Origin: Blastomussa wellsi
Lineage: Eukaryota > Cnidaria > Anthozoa > Scleractinia > Plerogyridae
Assembly: GCA_947652115.1 (NCBI GenBank)
Contig: OX393570.1
Location: 20,185,090 to 20,249,089, forward strand
Reading direction: 5' to 3'
DNA: 64,000 nt
Positions 1-14,142 of the stretch are shown here, in pieces; position 1 is the first letter of the stretch; every line of letters begins with the position of its first letter. A program made the translations under genes and the position numbers. The notes below the pieces were generated by a model, which saw only the letters and a list, made by a program, of their open reading frames with translations, had not been told where the DNA came from and did no database searches.

Positions 1-3000
1 GACGCCTCTGATGCTGAAGTAATAGGTTTGCTGCGGCTGGAGGTCTGGGATGTTATATGACGTCATACTGGCTGGGAGAAGGGGCGACTTGCGCCATTCA
101 TAGTCGTTACCTGCAGCAAGTCGGTACCAGATTTCCAGCTGTTGGGGATAACCTCCATCGTACCCAGGCCGCCATTTAACCAAAGCCGTTGCACCATCAA
201 AGTAAACGTTAATAATTGTAGGCTTGCTTGGAGTAGCTGCAAGATAATATTATAAATTAAAGTCGCGTATTATATACTGTTTGGCCTTCTTAATTCTCTA
301 CTTGCACAAATCCCATAATACACCTCTTTTACCCCCCAAAATTTTGCATAATCATTGTTTGCAATTTCTCCTGGGACATGAAGATGTCCCAAGGGAAATC
401 TAAAACAATGCCTGTGCAAATTTTTTGGGGGGTAGAAGCGGTGTATTATGGTATTGTGCAAGTAGAGAATAGGAGTAAAGTTAATTAAATATCTAACCAC
501 CGTTTCAGATGTTTCTAGCGTCGATATTTCCTAACAAACGAACATAAGAAAAAATCTAAATACAGGACGAGTTTTGAACATTGTGGCATTATTTCGATGG
601 TCCATAAAAGTGTCGACCATTGAGAAGAATGGCCGAATTGTAAATCCACGACTCCCTCTATGAGACTGGCGCGCAGGGGATCACGGTAGTTGCGTTCATC
701 ACACGCATGTCGTCTTAGAGACATGCGTGACTACCATGATTCCCTGCGCGCAAGCCATCAGACAACTCAACTTACATATAACAGCTATGGTCGTGGAGTG
801 TTTAGCTTGTCCGTCATCTGAAGAAGCAATACACGTGTAAACTCCATAATCGTCTTTCTGTATGCCTGTTATCATTAACTTTCCATCGTGTATGACCGTT
901 CGGCCCTCTGGGAAGGGCGCTCCTTCGCGTTCCCAGGATAACTTGGGAGGCGACTCTGAGGTTGCTTCACACACCAGTGTGACGTCATCACCCACCCTTA
1001 GAGTCATAATGCTTGGTGGGGCAACGGTGAACTTTGGAACAACTGAGAAAAATACAGAAGATGAGTAAAATTACAAAGCCCGCAGTTCTGGGTCAGTGGG
1101 GTTGCTACGCAATCCATTATAAATGTTTAATACCTTTCAAAACAAGCTTTGTTACTTTTGTCTTTCCCGCACCAACTTCGTTGTAGGGAGTACAAGCGTA
1201 TTCGCCAGCGTCCGTGCGACGTACATCTTGTATCAGCAATGATCCTTTCTCCAGCACCTCGAATCTTGGAACAGGTCGAAGGCTTGTGCCGTGCCGTGTC
1301 CAGTTTGTGAAGTGGGTGGACGGATTCCCAACTGAAACACACGGCAGCCGGGCGTCCGATCCCTCCGGAACTGATACGGTATCCGGCATATCCACAATCG
1401 TGGGGGGATCTGAGGTGAGAAGAGATAAACAGTTTAGAGATGCGTTATATTCGACAGCCCCACTAAATAGATTAAACAGTCAAAACCTCAGGAATGATGG
1501 TTGGAAAGTTTTTGTACGCAGCTGTTTTAATCCAACGTCTCTAACAACTTACATTGAACATCCAATAGGATTTTAGCTCCGGGGTAGATTACCAGTCCAT
1601 TTGAGTCAAATGTCTTGGCGGTGCACTGGTACACACCGGAATCAGTCTTGCGAGTTGACTTGATGAACAGAGCGCCTGATGCGATAATCGTGGCCCGCGC
1701 ATCGGACGTTGCATCGCTATCATCTTTAGTCCAACTGTAAATGACATTCTCACTCGGAAGGTTGGTGTCGCTCAAGCAATCCAACACGGCAGGGAATTTT
1801 TCCACCACCGTTTTTCGACGAGATGGCAAGCCAACTTTTCCTAAAACACAAACAATCAAGGTGAGAAAGAACCAAGGGGTGCAGGACATTGCATGGAGGA
1901 GGGGGTGAATTCTATGAGGAATGTGTTTGGGGGCTCGTGGGAACATGAAGACAGTAAGCTGAGTGAGGACAAAGTGGAAGATAAGGTTTGATATTACCAG
2001 GAAAACATTACGTTCGGCTTGTGGTGTTGTATTGCGTGCTGAAGAGTGAGATATGTTGCGTTTTTATTCGCAAAACAGTGAAACAGAACGCAAACAAAAA
2101 CACTTACAATCACTGTCGAATTGTAGTTTAATGCCACAAAACTCAAATACTCGCTTGACAAAAACAATTGCTATAAGTGTAGTGAACGAAGCTTTGCAAA
2201 TCTACCTTCTGCAATAACGCCAACATTACAGTGAAAAAACCCTAAGCAACAATCTCTTGCACTCGACCTTTCACCTACAACAAAACCTGAATTGAATAAA
2301 GCAATTTAAATTAAACTGAGCGCTTGCTACAAGATGGCGAAAAGCAAAATAAACACATTGCTTACTTTAGACGCAACTGGCCACTTGACGTACAGTCTGC
2401 GCTAAAACATTTCTATATAAGGCTAAAAACAGTTTGGAACTTCGTTTCAATCTAATTTCTGAGTTGAGTATTCATGAATATGATCATATGATAGACCATA
2501 GGACTTCGATGGGTCTGAACTAACCCCGAGAACCTAACTAAGGTTCTTGTTCTGAGAACGCTCCAGGGCAATAAATGTTCCGTTCTTTTAGCTCACAAGA
2601 AACACTGCTAAACAGGTTCGAAATATGTCGCCCTTACTTTGAAGCTACGCGTAGAACTAGGACTCTTTTGTACAATAATTCTCGCCGAACGAACCGCATA
2701 AAGATCATGTGATCTGGGGCCTCTTTGTACACAAGAGCCGGTTTTTTTCGTTAAAAAGCACTGGCTAGAGATTTTAAACAGGCGAAATGCAAGGATAATG
2801 TCTAACTAAACTACTTGAGGGATGAATGAGGAGAAATTACACGTGTTCCTAAGTAGACATTACTACTGTACCTTGGGCTAAAGTTGCTGTGCTCACGCTA
2901 GCCATGATTAAGAGAAATTTGAACATCCTAAACTTGCGTTCCGTTCGCTATGTAAACGGCCATATTCCAACAAAGTCACCGGACATATTTTACAGCAATA

Positions 3001-6000
3001 TTCTTCACCAAAAGCGTAAAATCTAAGCTTCCTTTATAAAACAGCTCTCTTCATATACGATGCTATTTTAAGAAGACCTGGATCGCGTAACACTACACTA
3101 AAAACTCCTTTGTGGAAATGTCAACAATTTTTTTACAAATCTGTCTTAAACTCTTCAATGACGAGCCAATGATAAATCGCTCGTTAAGAATATTTAACCA
3201 CAAAAAGCCATTTAGGTCACTTAAGTAGGCTGCAAGGGTTATATTCCTAATATCGTATTCTACGTTTGCTTATTGGATGTCTTTCGAGAGTAGCGACAGT
3301 AGCAGAGAAATTATCTTTCGATCAAGCTAAAGAGCTTGCGATAACCTTCCGTTGTTAGAATCTCCGAAAAGGGCTAAGTAGGCGAGCGTTATTCGGCTAG
3401 AGGATCCCGGAAAATGTTAACCAAGCCCCAATGAAATCATAATTGCGTGAACTGAAGTCTGATATTCAGAGCAAAAAGCATCAAGCATATTGAAGAGGAA
3501 CCAAACTGATTGAGAGAGGGACTCTAAATATCAACAAACTTGTTTGTACGAAATTGTAGAAAAATATTCACCGTTACCTTGGAAACCACACGCGTTTTAT
3601 GAAGTTACTAAATTTCTTAAAGCTTTTTTTGCAAACGAATTCTTAGGACGTTAAATCAATTAAGATATTTTACAATTTCTGAGAAAGTCCAGTGAACTGA
3701 ACAGAGTGAGCCTGGGTAATTTCAATTTTTCATATTGGAGCCCTCAGAGCACCATGTAATGTGTTCCTGGCATTTTCAAGTACTATTCTTCAAAATCAAA
3801 CTATTATTGTTTGCCGGGTTTCCTATAAAAATGTAGCCTGCGCGACCCACCCCCGGAGCCTGTTAACAGGCTAATAGAAATGATGAACTATGTTTCCATT
3901 ATTAGGAAATCTGTTTTCATTCTCGCCTTTCTTTAGTCAATTATTATTCCTCAAATTGATATCCTATTTCGACATGTTTTTGAATTTCTCGAATGTTATA
4001 AGTATGACTTGAAAATATTGTAACTTGGTGTCAGACGTGCTCAACATACGACAAGAAATACCACTGAATTTTCAAGCCAGGAAAATAAGACCAATTAATT
4101 TATGAATAAATAGAGCTAAGTAAAAGAATTGATTTAAGGAAGGAAATACGTATAGTATGGTCTAAAAACGGGGAGTTGTCTGGCCGACATACAATTGTAA
4201 GCGAGAAGGGAGGATGCTATATTGCGGATGAGGGAGTAAATAGCCAGAAAGTAATGGATCTTTAATTATATGGCGCCAAATGAAATATTTGTGTTTGAAA
4301 CGCCCGAAAGACAAAAATATAGATGGCTGTAAAACGAAATAAGGGCGATTGTTTCTGGGGCTCAAACAGGTTTTTCAAGGAACTAGGTCACGTGATGTCC
4401 TCTTCCCTTTATACGTTCTTTCACGGTTAGAACCTTCGTCAAAAGCGAACAATAAAGATTTATGATGACATCTTTTTCCACCTCGTTCTCATCTTATCAC
4501 CCTGCGAGACCCTGGGAACGAGGTTGATCTTTTTCAAGATATTAGCCTACTTCAGCTTGTGTTGCGGTTTAAAATTCGTTTCAACATTATAGCATTGTAC
4601 AATTTTGATTATGACGAGTTTGCTACTAAAGAAAGGGTTAAACAAGAGAAAACAATTATCCAATCAACGCTTAGCTACAGAATGGAACAAAATATACACA
4701 GCTTGCAAAAAAGCAACTGAAATTAACTCAAGATAGCAGCAGCGAACAAGTAAGCATAAACGTTAATTTTCTAAGACAAAAAGCGAAGAAAATAAAATAA
4801 AATTTAAAGCCTAATATCAGTTCAACTCTTGATATTCAGGTTCACCAGAAAAAGACATCAACACTGTAAACAGGATTACCGCAAAATAAGCACTACATTT
4901 CTCGCGACATGCGATCAAATTGCGCTGGGAAAATGTTCTTTTCTTTCCAATAATTTTTAACATGTTTATTTTCTAGTTAGGTCGAGGTCAAGGTACTCTT
5001 TTAAGCAGTATTGACAATGTAATATTCTCCAACCAAATAAAAAAGAGCTAAAAATTGCTGAGGTGGCGTAGGCAAGAACGTGACTTTAACAGAGTGCTGT
5101 GATGAATTTGTATTTGATAAGAAATCAACTCTTACGCTGAATAGTAACTTCAAACACATGATGAAGTTGCCCAACAGAATTAGCCGAGGAGCACTGGTAT
5201 CGACCGCTGTCATCAGGTACAACGGCTGTTATTGTAAGTCGACTTCCGGGAGATACAGAAGCGCGTTCTAATGGTAAAGATGCCCCGTGTTTGAACCACT
5301 CCACTTCCGGTTCCGGTGTACCCCCAACCAAGCAGAGCAGAGACAAAGAATCGCTTTCGTTAGCAGTTATTTTGTCCAGCGGTTTCTTTAGGAAGAAGGG
5401 AGGGACAGGGGCTGGCTTAAGGGCTGATAGAGCGAGAAAAAGAGAGAAAGTCGAAATATTAACAATTAAATCAATGGAATGGGTTATAAAGTAAAGTTAA
5501 AAAGCTGAACGAAACGTTATCAAAGGATGAGTGAGGAAAATAAGATGTCAGAAGTCAAGAAAATAACGTGTAAGGACAAAATATTGAGAAATCTCATATT
5601 TACAAGACCGACGCAAAAAGGAACGTGACGAGGGAGATTCTAAACCGACAAAATCAAATTAAAAAATGTGATTGTGGAAAAACTGTTAAAATGAAAAGGA
5701 GCAAAGTTTAATCTAAAACGTTTGCGTCAAAACTACTTGAAACAAGCATGTTAATTAAAAATTATCGGTTCTATGTATTCCATAACATCAAACCCTATAT
5801 TTATCAAATCATTCAGCGCATAACCTTGACCTGTTACATCTTCATTTCTAAACTTAGTTTATTTTACGTTTTACTTAAAATTCCCCCAGTTACTAAAAAT
5901 CCTTATGGAATCCCTGGCACCTTACAGGACCATTTTCTAATCTCCCCGAAATTTAACTAAAATACGTGCATTTATTTAAAATAAGTCATAATCCAGACAT

Positions 6001-9000
6001 AGCATTTACCCCAGATAAAACAATAAACCACAAATCATTTAGAGTTCGAGTCGAGAAGTGAAAACCTCCAACCGCGTGCTAAGTGCGGGAAAGTATGTAG
6101 CCGCGTGTTTTTAAGCGCGGGAAACTTCCCGTGAGCCAAATCACGATTGGTTCTGGTTACGCTGGCATCTGATTGGTCAATTCTAACAAGATCACCAGTA
6201 CCAGGCATTTTCAAACCAAGTAGACTACGAGCAGTCCCTTTTTTTCTGAGTCCGTCGAGCGCGAAGAGAAAAAATGGCCGGGCGAAACCTGGTATTCGCG
6301 CCCGCCGGTCTCCCACGTTTCGCGCGGCCATTTCTTCGCATCGCACTCGATGGATTAAGGAAAAAAGGGACTGCTCGTAGTCTACAAACCAAGTGAAAAG
6401 CACAGGAAGAAGGTTGGAAATCTCGACAAAGGAAAATTGTCTTGTACGAGGACAACCGGTGCTCTAGGACTGACAAGTGAGAACTGCCAAATAAAATCGG
6501 GAGGTTTACCAGTTTTTTTTTTCGCTTGTGTGTCACGCCAAAATTGTTATGATGACCTGAAAAAAACTGTAATGTTTTACAGGGTATTCGGAAACTTTCC
6601 TCCAGTATTTGCTTTTTCGTTATAAACTAATTGATGAGCTACACGGCGAACTTAACTTAGCACAGGTCTTGTTTGCTTAAACGGAAATTGCATTAAGGAT
6701 AATGAGTTACCTTCCGAGAGTAAATGACAAGGCAAGACTTATTTTCCAATTTTCAACAAAGAAGATCTTTAATAGAGCTTTTAAGCAAATGCCTGGTTAA
6801 TCTGCAAAACGCAGACGACATATCCACGGTTACCGAGAAAACTTAAACCGTCATTTGTTGTTCTTACACCCTGTATTTGCTTTCCCCTGCCCTGCAGCGT
6901 TGCCATGTGTTGAATGTTGATGTTTGTTCGGGGTTTGTTCCTGATTTGGTTTTAAACTCAAATTAGGACATCCAGGATTAATTGCAATTTCACTTTGTAT
7001 TTGGAAAACGGCAGTGTTGCCAAAACTAAATCAGCAGAAACTTGGATTTTTCTTGCGTGTTCATATATTGACAAAATTATTTCAAGCTTGTCACAGATCT
7101 CAAAAGACTTGCTTTTCAAAGGGGCGGATCAATAGCCCACCCAGGGACATTCAATTATTCAAGTTTGTTCTTCGAAGGATGACAGCTTCTCGGGGCTTGA
7201 TCACACAAGCAGGTTTTGTTGCCATGGCAATTTCTAGGGGGTTTACTTTTAACGAACGAAATGTCGTTGGTTTGCCTATTTATTTGAACAAACAAAAACG
7301 TTGTTACATCTTGAAAGTGTTTTTGTGGTTGCATTTTGGTCTTTTCGCCTTGCAAGTTAATCGCGCTCACTCCTGGAGATGATGACAAAGAGAAAGAAAG
7401 AACTTGGTGCGGCGACCTCTTCCGAGCTTCCGAGAGCTTTGAAACAAAGAAATGTTAATTGGAGTAAAATGAATTCCAAAGGCGCTACGTGTTTTGTACA
7501 GAGTGAAACAAAAGCATCGGATGTGACAAGCAAAGACTGATTGTCAAAATGTCAGGATTCTTAAGTCAATAACGGGTAAAACCATTTCAAACAAAGGATA
7601 TTAAATTGCGCGCAGTGTTTATTTGCGAAGAAAAGTTTTGCTGAACGCGAGGCGGCAAATTGGCAAGCGGGTTACTTCTTGTGGTTAAACGACAATTTTT
7701 ACAACAATAAAAGGCTCAAAACGAAGTTTTTTACAAAGTCGCTTTTTGGAACTGTCAATTGGACTGCACTGGGTCGGGTCGAAAGCAAAGGGCGTCATTT
7801 TACACAATATCTACAGTTTGAAAAATGGCCACTTCAGTTGTTTTCTGTTCAAAGTTGTTGCAACTTTTTTCAAACGAGTTTCGAATAAAACAACTGAAAA
7901 ATGATTTAAACAATTTTCAAAAACCCATAATTAAGAATAAGGTGAAAAATCTTGCCTGACGGTTGTTTTATGTTTAAACACCTAAAAAAATCTGATGGGT
8001 TCAAATTCACTTTCAAAAATTCCGTCGTTTAATTTTATTTTCAGTGCTATTGGCATTTGTCGGTCTAACATAGTTAATTGTCCTCACAATGTAATGGCCA
8101 AACGCTATACTCCACAATGCATGTTTCAATCAAAGGGATTAACAAGGCGGCCTCCTGAAAAAGCAGAGCTTAGGGCCTTAAATGAAACCGTCTAGCCGTA
8201 CTTTTTACCGATTGCAAAAATTTCATGCCTGATAATTAGGCGATGTAAATCAATCCTGACTTTTTCTACGTATATTTCCAACGTTTCAGTGGTCAAATTT
8301 TGTGATTATCCAGGCGTTTAGTTTCAAAGTATTACAAAAACCCACGTACAAAAGACTAAATGTTGTACATGGTGCAAACAGATTCAAAACGACATACAAC
8401 CATATAATTTTAAGGCAGAATTAAATTTGATAGTAATGAGTTTAAAACTAGTTCTAATGATACAATTTAGTACAAAACAAGGCGTTGATGTTGAATATTA
8501 TTTTCTGTCGTATAAGCTGATTGAAAGCGCTAAATGTTAAAAAAGTTTTGTTGACTCAAACTCACAAGTACTTGGTATGTTTTAACCTTCTCGTTTAACC
8601 GATAACAAACAACCTATTTTGCACTGAAATGTTGTTTTCTTTTAGCAGAGGCTCATGAAAAGCCGCTTCAACAACGCTTTTTTCTAATACACTCGGGAAT
8701 TTAAACCGCAATAAATCCTAATAAATTTATTCAGCCCAAGTACCCACAAAACACGTTTTGAGGAAATCGATACCAAATTATTGTAATATGAAAGGCGGTG
8801 AAGCGGTTTGGGAAATTTCAAATAGTTGCCCGAAGTTTAGTTCAGATATTTGGAAACATAATATTATAAATACAAAGAAATAAGAACCCTTTCCGAATCT
8901 GATAAAGCCGCTCATTAACCAAGAAACCCTGTTGAGTAATTATATGACGTTGCAATCCAAAATAGCGTGAAACAATGGCGGACAGAAGAAACCATACAAT

Positions 9001-10613
9001 AAGTATAAGCTTTTCAGTTGAAAGCAGGCACGTCTGCACAGCAGGGCTTTGACCATTCTAGCGTGTCACGCATAACCCCTTCTAATGAAATTTCAGTACA
9101 ATTTTAGAACACAACGAGCGATTGTTTGCCAAGACATAGATCGTCGTTTTCTTGGCATTGGCGAGCTGTCCAGACAGTCGAAGATCTTCCATTTTGGTGT
9201 CTAGAAATTTAAAAAATCCTGGCTCTTATCATTGCAAGTGGATCACCTCTTTAGAGCACCTGTTGTCAATCGATAAAAAATTTTGCTGATAACTAGCTAA
9301 CACTGTACAAAGTAAAGTCCCTTATTTTCGCTAAAACAAGCCCGTCCCAAACATGTGACATGCATAAGGTGTTATTCTGCTCTACATATACAGACCACTA
9401 AAGGGTCAGCGCGCTTCAACTTACCTGTAACTTTCAACACAACCCATCGGCCGTGTTTTAAGATCGTGCTTTCCGAGCCAGACTGCATCGTTCTACAACG
9501 ATAGATTCCCGCATCACTTTCTTTGGCGCCCGAAAGTAATACTGCAGAACTGTTTATCATGTGCAATCTGCGAGAGTAGCGCGAATCAATGTGAGGTTTA
9601 AAGTTCATAAACTTGATAAAAATCGGGCTTTTTGAGCCGTTCTTTCGCCATTCCAAAAGGTCGGACGGTTGATTCGGGTCCACAGCATCACATGGAAAAA
9701 TTGCGTCTGAACCCAGCTTCACTGTGATTTCCAAAGGTGGGCTTTTTCCTCCGCCTGGATCTGTATTTGATGAGCTTCCTTGCGCTAAGCCTAGAGGAAA
9801 AAGGAAAATAAGGCAGGATAACACGCGTTGTCACTCAGATCAGAGTCCAGCGAGACAAGACGCGATCCTTCAGAAATTATTTTCAACATTTGCTACTGTC
9901 GTAGTCGCTTTGATCACTGCTAGAAATGGTTATCAAAATCTCCGTTTTTCACGTGTTGAAATACAGAAAACGTGTGCTATAATTACACAGCTGTATAGTT
10001 ATGGGCCAGGTTGGTTACAACGGAGGATAGTAACCGAAGATCGGATGGTGACGCTATCCAACACAGCAGGCATGTATGCAACAAGCGTTCAAATTATTTA
10101 CTAGCGCTCTCAGAACTTGCGAAAATTTCTCACATATTGTAGAAAACAGAAAAGGACGCATGAAAGGTTTACTTCTTAAATATGTCGGGCGACGACGGGA
10201 CATCAGATCGACAGCGCGACAATATCCAGAGCGTTTAGCGACTGTGAGAAATCTAACATCGGAAAATGATCCGTAGATAGACGGCAATACTCGCTGAACG
10301 TTGTCCAATATTAAGCTTGCTGCGATTCTGCTTAAAAATACGATCCGTACTAAAGATCTAACCGAGATTGTAGAGCTCTCGAAGTGTAGTGGATCGTTCA
10401 AAGAAGCGCAACATTACGGTAAAATAGCTAGTTTGTTGTGTTTATGTACTTCTAACAGCGTCATTGACCATATGAAAGGTCGCAGATTTTTAACCAAGAT
10501 ATTTTCAGCGACGTTTCGGCAGAAGAGGGATAATTAGAAAAAGAAGGTTTTACAAACTTACCTCGTTGAAATGAAGAGAAAAAGCACCCGATCCACAGAA
10601 AGCACCAAAGCAT
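1..10613 (-). CDS. IGSF9: Protein turtle / IGSF9-like Ig-superfamily adhesion receptor (5' part)
   Basis: Seven coding exons in order: 10562-10613, 9425-9790, 5136-5423, 1553-1840, 1134-1409, 776-1042, 236-1 (continues off the window). Every intron is phase 1 with GT-AG ends, and the joined frame is open for about 591 residues. Exon 1 gives a signal peptide (MLWCFLWIGCFFSSF); I chose the ATG at 10613, although the frame stays open upstream. Exons 2-6 each encode one Ig domain with the Cys...Trp...Tyr-x-Cys pattern (IFPC/YRC, LLC/YQC, LDC/YQC, LPC/YACTPYN, LVC/YTC). Exon 7 starts an FN3 domain with WRPGYDGGY. Ig1 carries PIFIKF...PHID, and Ig4 ends CTPYNEVG...LVLK. Both are close to IGSF9/IGSF9B, whose architecture is five Ig plus two FN3, so NCAM (same domain count) is less likely. 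The family acts in neurite branching and synaptic or homophilic adhesion at the cell surface. The transmembrane segment and tail lie outside the window. Confidence 0.88.
293..470. mobile_element. Foldback MITE, copy 1 of a two-copy family
   Basis: Inverted arms begin ATTCTCTACTTGCACAA and end with the complement near 470. Inside the arms are CCCATAATACACCT and a run of C before AAATTTTGCA. It lies in the turtle-gene intron between exons 6 and 7. The same internal arm sequence recurs at 47514-47684, so this is a dispersed family rather than a chance hairpin. Confidence 0.7.
651..760. mobile_element. Foldback MITE with GCGCGCAGGG arms, copy 1
   Basis: Arms CTGGCGCGCAGGGGATCACG (666-) and GATTCCCTGCGCGCAAGCC (about 738-756) are inverted. 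The element sits about 16 bases from the exon 6 donor of the turtle gene. A second copy is at 33944-34087. Confidence 0.6.
1841..5135. other. Turtle-gene intron 3, no gene seen
   Basis: AT-rich intron between the Ig2 and Ig3 exons. I see no coding exon or named element apart from short palindromes. One is around 3857 (GCCTGTTAACAGGC). Another is a CTGGGAACGAGGTT fragment near 4510 that resembles the foldback at 12218-12272. Confidence 0.5.
5424..9424. other. Turtle-gene intron 2, mostly unremarkable
   Basis: Four-kilobase intron between the Ig1 and Ig2 exons. Apart from the MITE at 6214-6394 nothing recognisable was found. The open frames in it have no family features. Confidence 0.5.
6214..6394. 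mobile_element. MITE with GTAGACTACGAGCAGTCCC terminal repeats
   Basis: Inverted arms of roughly 50 bases: AAACCAAGTAGACTACGAGC on the left, and GCTCGTAGTCTACAAACC on the right. Short GC-rich interior containing TTCGCGCC. Frames read through it at 6035-6536 are artefacts of the palindrome. Confidence 0.75.
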
Positions 10614-12217
10614 AACGCTACTGAACCTAGACGAGAACGGCACAGAAATAACTGATGTTAGTGTGGGGCGATTGTCGTAAAATTTCGTCCACCAAACATC
10701 CGTTCCTTTAACAATACTCTACAGACCTTTTACACATGTTTGTGAAAATATCACTGAAACAAAGCTGTCCCTAATCGGACATACACAACTGAAATGGACA
10801 TCTATAAATCACACTAAATTGACCAAAATGGAAATCGACTAAGATAACAATGGATGGACAACAGGGCCAGGCGACAGCCAATCAAACTGCGAGATAATTT
10901 TTAAGTTGACAAGTAACTTGATGACTTGACACTGAATTGAAAGAAAGCAAACAAGCGCGTGGTTTTCTCGGATCTACGCTTCGCGTGTTAACTCGCGTGG
11001 AATATAAGCACTCGAAAACGAATATCTGTTTTCCATGTGAGTCTTAACAGTTTCACGGCAGAAATAATTGTGCTGAAAATGTGCAAATTTCCAAACTGAG
11101 CAAAACCGGAAGCCACGCTGGTCGATTACCATACAAAAAAATCCGAATTTGTAATTAACCAATAGTCCATTTTACAGTCCTGTAAAACACATACAGAAAG
11201 GTATTGAACCTTGGTTTTCATTGACTTTCGGTAGTTTTTAAAACACAAAAAAGTTATGTTCTTTGTAAATATTTGAAAACCGCAAATAGATCCTCGTCCT
11301 GTCCTCGACTGACGTCAAACATGACAAGTTTAGATTGCCGGGAAGAATGGGGTCAAGAGAGGCGGATGAACCGAATACAATTGAGATAAAATAATTCTAA
11401 AAAAATCCGCTTTCTTAAGCGGTCGCTGATCGCTGAAGTTGTCATAAAAAGATAAGAAATACAACAACAAAAAACGTTGAGATCCGTTTCCTCACTCCGG
11501 GCAAGCACAGCGGCGCGTCGACGTCGGTGAAAGGGAAAAAACATGCATGACCTCTTGAATCAAGTTTCATTTCCATTCGATATTCACCTTCCCCGGATAT
11601 TGTCACACCCAGACAATTAAATCAGAGTTTTCATTTCTTTTACATTTTTGCGGCTTTGCTTGTAATTTTTAAATTTGTTGTTTAGCACCTTGTCATTCTC
11701 GTCCCCAGGGCTACGTGTTTTCTTTTGGCACCTTGTTATTGTATTACAAACATAACTGCAAGGCTGAAAAAGTTGACTTTGCGAGACAACAACCCGACAG
11801 AAACCGATGAAGCAAGGCTGTAACCGTGGACAGCTGTTTCGTTCTTATTGGATCTCGTCAGCACGGTGTAGCAATTCTAAATGAAACCAGCCAGAAAGCC
11901 AGCTCAAATAAAATGCAGCAAAACCCATGCTTTATCAAGTTCCGCTCCCCGAATCACGCGCCGCCACATCACGTGTTTCAGGGAAAAAACAGGCAAAGTA
12001 TCGAATTCTTGTCTCGCAAAGTCAAAATGTAGATGGTCTCCTGCCGATCCTACGTAAACTAGCGGCATCATCGTTTGCGGTCCTTCGCAGTTTTCACGTC
12101 TACTTTATTGTATTGGGTTTCGTGGGGTACGGGACAGTGTGTATACAGGAGCGCAGCGGGAGCGGGCTTTCTCACCCCACCCTTCAACATGCTCAAGGAT
12201 ATATCCTTCCCCCTGAA

Positions 12218-12272
12218 CAACCTTGTCCCCAGGGTCCTCAGGGGAAGGAGAGGACACTGGGAACGAGGTTGC
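12218..12272. repeat. Short inverted repeat (CTTGTCCCCAGGG type)
   Basis: CAACCTTGTCCCCAGGGTCC is followed by GGACACTGGGAACGAGGTTG, which can fold on itself. A related CTGGGAACGAGG piece is near 4514, suggesting a dispersed element end. Confidence 0.45.
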
Positions 12273-13269
12273 TCTCTGGACAATGAACATGGACAATGCC
12301 AAAATTTTATTGTTTCCAGTTTTTTCGCTGCCTCGGTTGACAGAGGCGTGTTCTTCGTCATGGGAACATCACATGTGTATGGAGATGTGCTAACCTCAAA
12401 ATAATAAAAAAATGCAACAAAAAGGTATTTTTGACGAGCAGTTTTATTGGCTTCATTGGTCAAATACTCAACTTTGAACTGCAACGCTGTTTGGCGCCAA
12501 TCAGAATCATCATCATCAAAGTAGCCAATCAATGGTGGGGTAAGTTCCATTTTTGCCATAGTTTTTTGCCATAGCCGGATCCGGACGGATTGACTGGCGA
12601 TCATTCTCATGATATTTCAAATGTTTGTATTCTCCAGGCATTGCCATTATGGGGTCCATAATATCATCAGATAATATTCCGGAAATTAAAAGTATCGATA
12701 TGCTATGACTTCCTGATTGTAAAATACAGGCAGACCAACCTCTGTTTGGAACTTGAGACTTGATATTCAGGAGACACGATCGGCTAAAATTTTGTTCCAC
12801 TAGTGGAAATATTAAAGACATCATTTACTTCTATATTTTAATGAAGATTAAAAAATGTTTTTAATTGTGTCATATCCAGGCTTCTGACTGACACTTATCT
12901 CACTTCGGATAAAAATGACAAAAACCTAGTGTCTGAGTGTAAGCTTTGGGTTCAAGGTCCAGGTACTGAAAGATTATGTTAACACACATTAGATATCGAG
13001 ACTTTTTTCACTGCACAATGTCGAGGACTGTCAACGCAATGTATTTTACAATACTGTTTGCAGGTTTTGCAATTTGTGTGTAAGAATGCATTTGCCAAGA
13101 GATTGTTGTAATATTTCAAGGGCCGGAGAAAATAGGAGCCAAATTCAATATTAAATATGTTACACGTTTCCGAAAGGAAAATAGAAAACGACCAAATCCA
13201 ATCACATTTCATTGCAAGTTTCCTGAAATATTTTAACGACTTGTTTCAGATATCTCCCTCGGATCGGTC

Positions 13270-13495
13270 GGGGCATTGCGTTGTGTTCTTGGGCAATACA
13301 CTGTACTCTCACAGTGCATCTCTCCACCCAGGTGCATAAATGGGTACCAGAGAAATAATGCTGGGGGCAACCCTGCGATGGACTAGCATCCCATCCAGGG
13401 CGGAGTAGAAGTATTCCTAGGCGCCGTTTTAAATAACCTCTTAATGCTACCGAAACCGGGATAAGCTCCGGCAGTTTGGGCTACTGGGCTCGAGG
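13270..13495 (+). mobile_element. tRNA-derived SINE, 5'-truncated copy
   Basis: Retains the SINE body shared by the other copies here: GCATTGCGTTGTGTTCTTGG, CTCACAGTGC, TCCACCCAGGTGCATAAATG, GGGTACC, CCCTGCGATGGACTAGCATC and GGGATAAGCTCCGGC. The tRNA-like head is missing. Confidence 0.75.
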
Positions 13496-14105
13496 ATTGA
13501 ACCCAATTCCAAAGTAGTCAAGGAATAATTTACCAACTCACGTGACAGAGCCCGCGGTATTTGATAGAGACGTTGCTAGGCAACACCGGGTTGCCAAGCT
13601 GACCGAACGTCACGAGAGAACATATTTCATTTTTGATAAATATTTAGACTTCATGTTATTAACGTTTTCCTTATAAAACTGACTAAACGTTCTATAAAAA
13701 GAAAATTCACTTGAAAAACCTTTAATTTCGCTTTCTTCCACAAAGAAAGAAGAATTCGGAAAAAGCTCTTAGGAGAACTATTTTCAGAACGTTAAATGAG
13801 GGGTTATAAATCAAATAACAAATGAAATAAAAATATCTAGGGGCATCTAACTTTCTCGCTTCAGTTGGTATAATTATGGAGTATAATTAACTTACAGTTT
13901 TTTAAATTGACACATTTTGCACTTTTCTTTCTAGAACTATCGTGGTCGAGAGATCGTAAATGCTGTCTCAATTCACCTTTAATATTTTTCTTATCAAACA
14001 GAACTGTAGTGAAACTGTCAAAATTATTCATATCTTAGTAAAAGTAAAAAAAAAAGTAAAACGTTTATTTGAAACACGACTCGGAGCTTTACGGATGAAT
14101 TACAT

Positions 14106-14111
<6 letters not shown>

Positions 14112-14142
<31 letters not shown>

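Noticed and set aside
6035..6536. Overlapping 122- and 103-codon frames
   Set aside because: Both arise from the palindromic MITE at 6214-6394; similar peptides appear on both strands.
1..10613. NCAM homolog, suggested by five Ig plus FN3 and by TTC12 linkage (human NCAM1 neighbours TTC12)
   Set aside because: Ig1 PIFIKF...PHID, Ig4 CTPYN and FN3 WRPGYDGGY match the turtle/IGSF9 family specifically.
12068..12610. 180-codon open frame on the minus strand
   Set aside because: Runs through the inverted repeat at 12218-12272; no conserved motif and no splice context.
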